Part shown: piece by piece, positions 62,942 through 64,000 of the stretch | How positions within the stretch are numbered: position 1 is the first letter of the stretch | Layout: each line of letters opens with the position of its first letter | Assembly (NCBI GenBank): GCA_004193205.1 | Contig: RZUM01000003.1 | Coordinates: forward strand, 62,001 to 126,000 | Reading direction: 5' to 3' | From: Gordonia sediminis | Lineage (GTDB): Bacteria > Actinomycetota > Actinomycetes > Mycobacteriales > Mycobacteriaceae | DNA: 64,000 bases | Made by a program: the position numbers and the translations under genes | Notes under the pieces: generated by a model | Databases searched by the model: none | Told to the model about the DNA's origin: nothing | Seen by the model: only the letters and a program-made list of their open reading frames with translations

Positions 62942-64000
62942 TCAGGTGTTCGCGCCCGGAACGAGCACGGTCTCACCCAGGCTCGGGCCCGCGTCCTCGG
63001 CGGTGCCCAGCGGGTAGCGGACCAGACCGAACTCGGCGTCGTCGGACAGCTGCGGATGCCGGGGGAGCACCCGAGCGGTGTAGCCGTGGCGGCCGGAACG
63101 ATCCGGTGCGATGCTCGCGAGGAACAGCGTTCGACCGGACGGGTCTGCCTGATCGGTGGGGCTCATCTCGGCGATCACCGGCTCGACGATCTCGCCGTCG
63201 TCGGTCACTCGTCCCACCAGTGCCTGCACGCACACCTGGTCGGGCTTGAGTTCGCCCAGCGCTACGTGTGCAGTCAGGGTCAGGCTGACCCGTTGCGGGC
63301 TGTCCTCGAGCAGCGAGTCACCGGACCCGGATTCGTCGATCCCCGCGATCTGCACCGCCGACCACGAACGGTCGAGGACGTGACGGTACTCGGCGAGATC
63401 CTTCGCCGGCGCGTAGTCGTCGGCGACGATCGAGGCGAACTGCCGCGCGGCCGGCCCGTACAGCGCGGTGGTGTAGTCGCGCACCATGCGGGCGGCTTCG
63501 ACCTTGGGGCCGAGCCGGGCGATGGTGTGACGCACCATCTGCACCCACCGTTCGGGCACGTCCATGGACGTCCGGTTGTAGAACAGCGGTATCACCGACT
63601 CCTCGAGGAGGGAATAGAGCGCCTCGGCCTCGAGGTCGTCGCGACGGTGTTCGTCGGGCACGCCCTCTGCCGACGGGATGGCCCACCCGTTGTCGCCGTC
63701 GGCCATCTCGTCCCACCACCCGTCGAGGATCGACAGGTTGAGGCCGCCGTTCATCGCCGACTTCATGCCCGAGGTGCCGCAGGCCTCCATCGGCCGCACC
63801 GGGTTGTTCAGCCAGACATCGCATCCCGCATAGATGTCGCGGGCCATCGAGATGTCGTAGTCGGGTAGGAACACGATCCGATCGCGCAGTTCGGGGTCCT
63901 CGGTGAACCGGACGACCTGCTGGATCAGGGCCTTGCCGCCGTCGTCGGCGGGATGGGCCTTGCCCGCGATCACCAGCTGTACCGGACGGTCCGGATCGGT
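62942..64000 (-). CDS. glgP: Glycogen/alpha-glucan phosphorylase, C-terminal part
   Basis: The 3' part of a gene that runs off the right edge. Visible segments are the phosphorylase core: VIAGKAHPADDGGKALIQQV, RIVFLPDYDISMARDIYAGCDVWLNNPVRPMEACGTSGMKSAMNGGLNLSILDGWWDE with the pyridoxal-phosphate-site EACGTSGMK lysine. The last ~120 residues are a beta-rich tail typical of the actinobacterial (Rv1328-like) form. It releases glucose-1-phosphate from glycogen. It is convergent with the DUF222-HNH gene and is not an mpa neighbour in mycobacteria. Confidence 0.9.
   Translation of the reverse strand, partial: TDPDRPVQLVIAGKAHPADDGGKALIQQVVRFTEDPELRDRIVFLPDYDISMARDIYAGCDVWLNNPVRPMEACGTSGMKSAMNGGLNLSILDGWWDEMADGDNGWAIPSAEGVPDEHRRDDLEAEALYSLLEESVIPLFYNRTSMDVPERWVQMVRHTIARLGPKVEAARMVRDYTTALYGPAARQFASIVADDYAPAKDLAEYRHVLDRSWSAVQIAGIDESGSGDSLLEDSPQRVSLTLTAHVALGELKPDQVCVQALVGRVTDDGEIVEPVIAEMSPTDQADPSGRTLFLASIAPDRSGRHGYTARVLPRHPQLSDDAEFGLVRYPLGTAEDAGPSLGETVLVPGANT

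Overview
The window is high-GC DNA from a mycolic-acid actinomycete (order Mycobacteriales/Corynebacteriales). The markers are mycothiol ligase MshC, the proteasomal ATPase Mpa/ARC, cobalamin-dependent MetH, mycobactin-type salicylate genes mbtI/mbtA, DUF222-HNH (13E12-type) genes and F420-type enzymes. A Gordonia-like organism is my best guess, but this is inference from gene content; no 16S rRNA gene lies in the window.

Layout. 1-563: 3' end of a DUF222-HNH gene. 564-3745: divergent siderophore-starter genes mbtA/mbtI with an IdeR-type iron box between them. 3707-6942: F420/LLM oxidoreductase, nucleoside hydrolase and MscS channel, then a 21-bp repeat array and a remnant of a second mscS. 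6937-20869: a 14-gene catabolic island of two divergent operons around 12915-13145. The leftward operon holds a flavin monooxygenase, an SDR, an alpha/beta hydrolase-cupin fusion, a VOC protein and two LysR regulators. The rightward operon holds an ABM protein, a FAH-family hydrolase, a semialdehyde dehydrogenase, an extradiol-type dioxygenase, an MFS transporter, a bicovalent-FAD oxidase, an SDR lacking the catalytic Tyr, and a SnoaL-like protein. It looks like a complete uptake, ring-hydroxylation, ring-cleavage and hydrolysis pathway for an unknown aromatic or N-heterocyclic compound. 20870-23034: repeats, a relBE module with a broken toxin gene, a small phasin/HbhA-like gene with an XRE regulator, and an unknown small gene. 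23176-32278: a regulatory island with two large LAL-type LuxR regulators, DUF4386 and TetR genes sharing a 28-bp dyad, a SnoaL-like protein and two tandem methyltransferase paralogues. 32458-32543: tRNA-Leu(GAG).

From 32611 to 61161 the order follows the conserved Mycobacterium tuberculosis Rv2141c-Rv2115c segment: M20 peptidase, PEBP, pyrD, DUF5703, lppL, uppP, histidine phosphatase, DUF3090, SCO1664-family, mshC, PAC2, metH, hisE, hisG, RecB-like nuclease, trmI, mpa. It is interrupted by an accessory block (47370-54500): MarR/MFS efflux pair, GT-C membrane glycosyltransferase, two universal stress proteins, alpha/beta hydrolase and MmyB-type regulator. After mpa the expected dop-pup-prcBA genes are absent. 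Instead there is a second DUF222-HNH gene, 94% identical over its shared C-terminus to the one at position 1, and then glgP.

Non-coding structure is rich: four arrays of a 21-bp repeat, two copies of a ~142-bp inverted-repeat element, a 39-bp tandem repeat beside pyrD, several dyad operators and strong hairpin terminators. At least 15 genes have a TANNNT-like -10 box only 6-8 nt before the start codon, which suggests widespread leaderless transcription. The most likely undescribed biology is the catabolic island, especially the hydrolase-cupin fusion.
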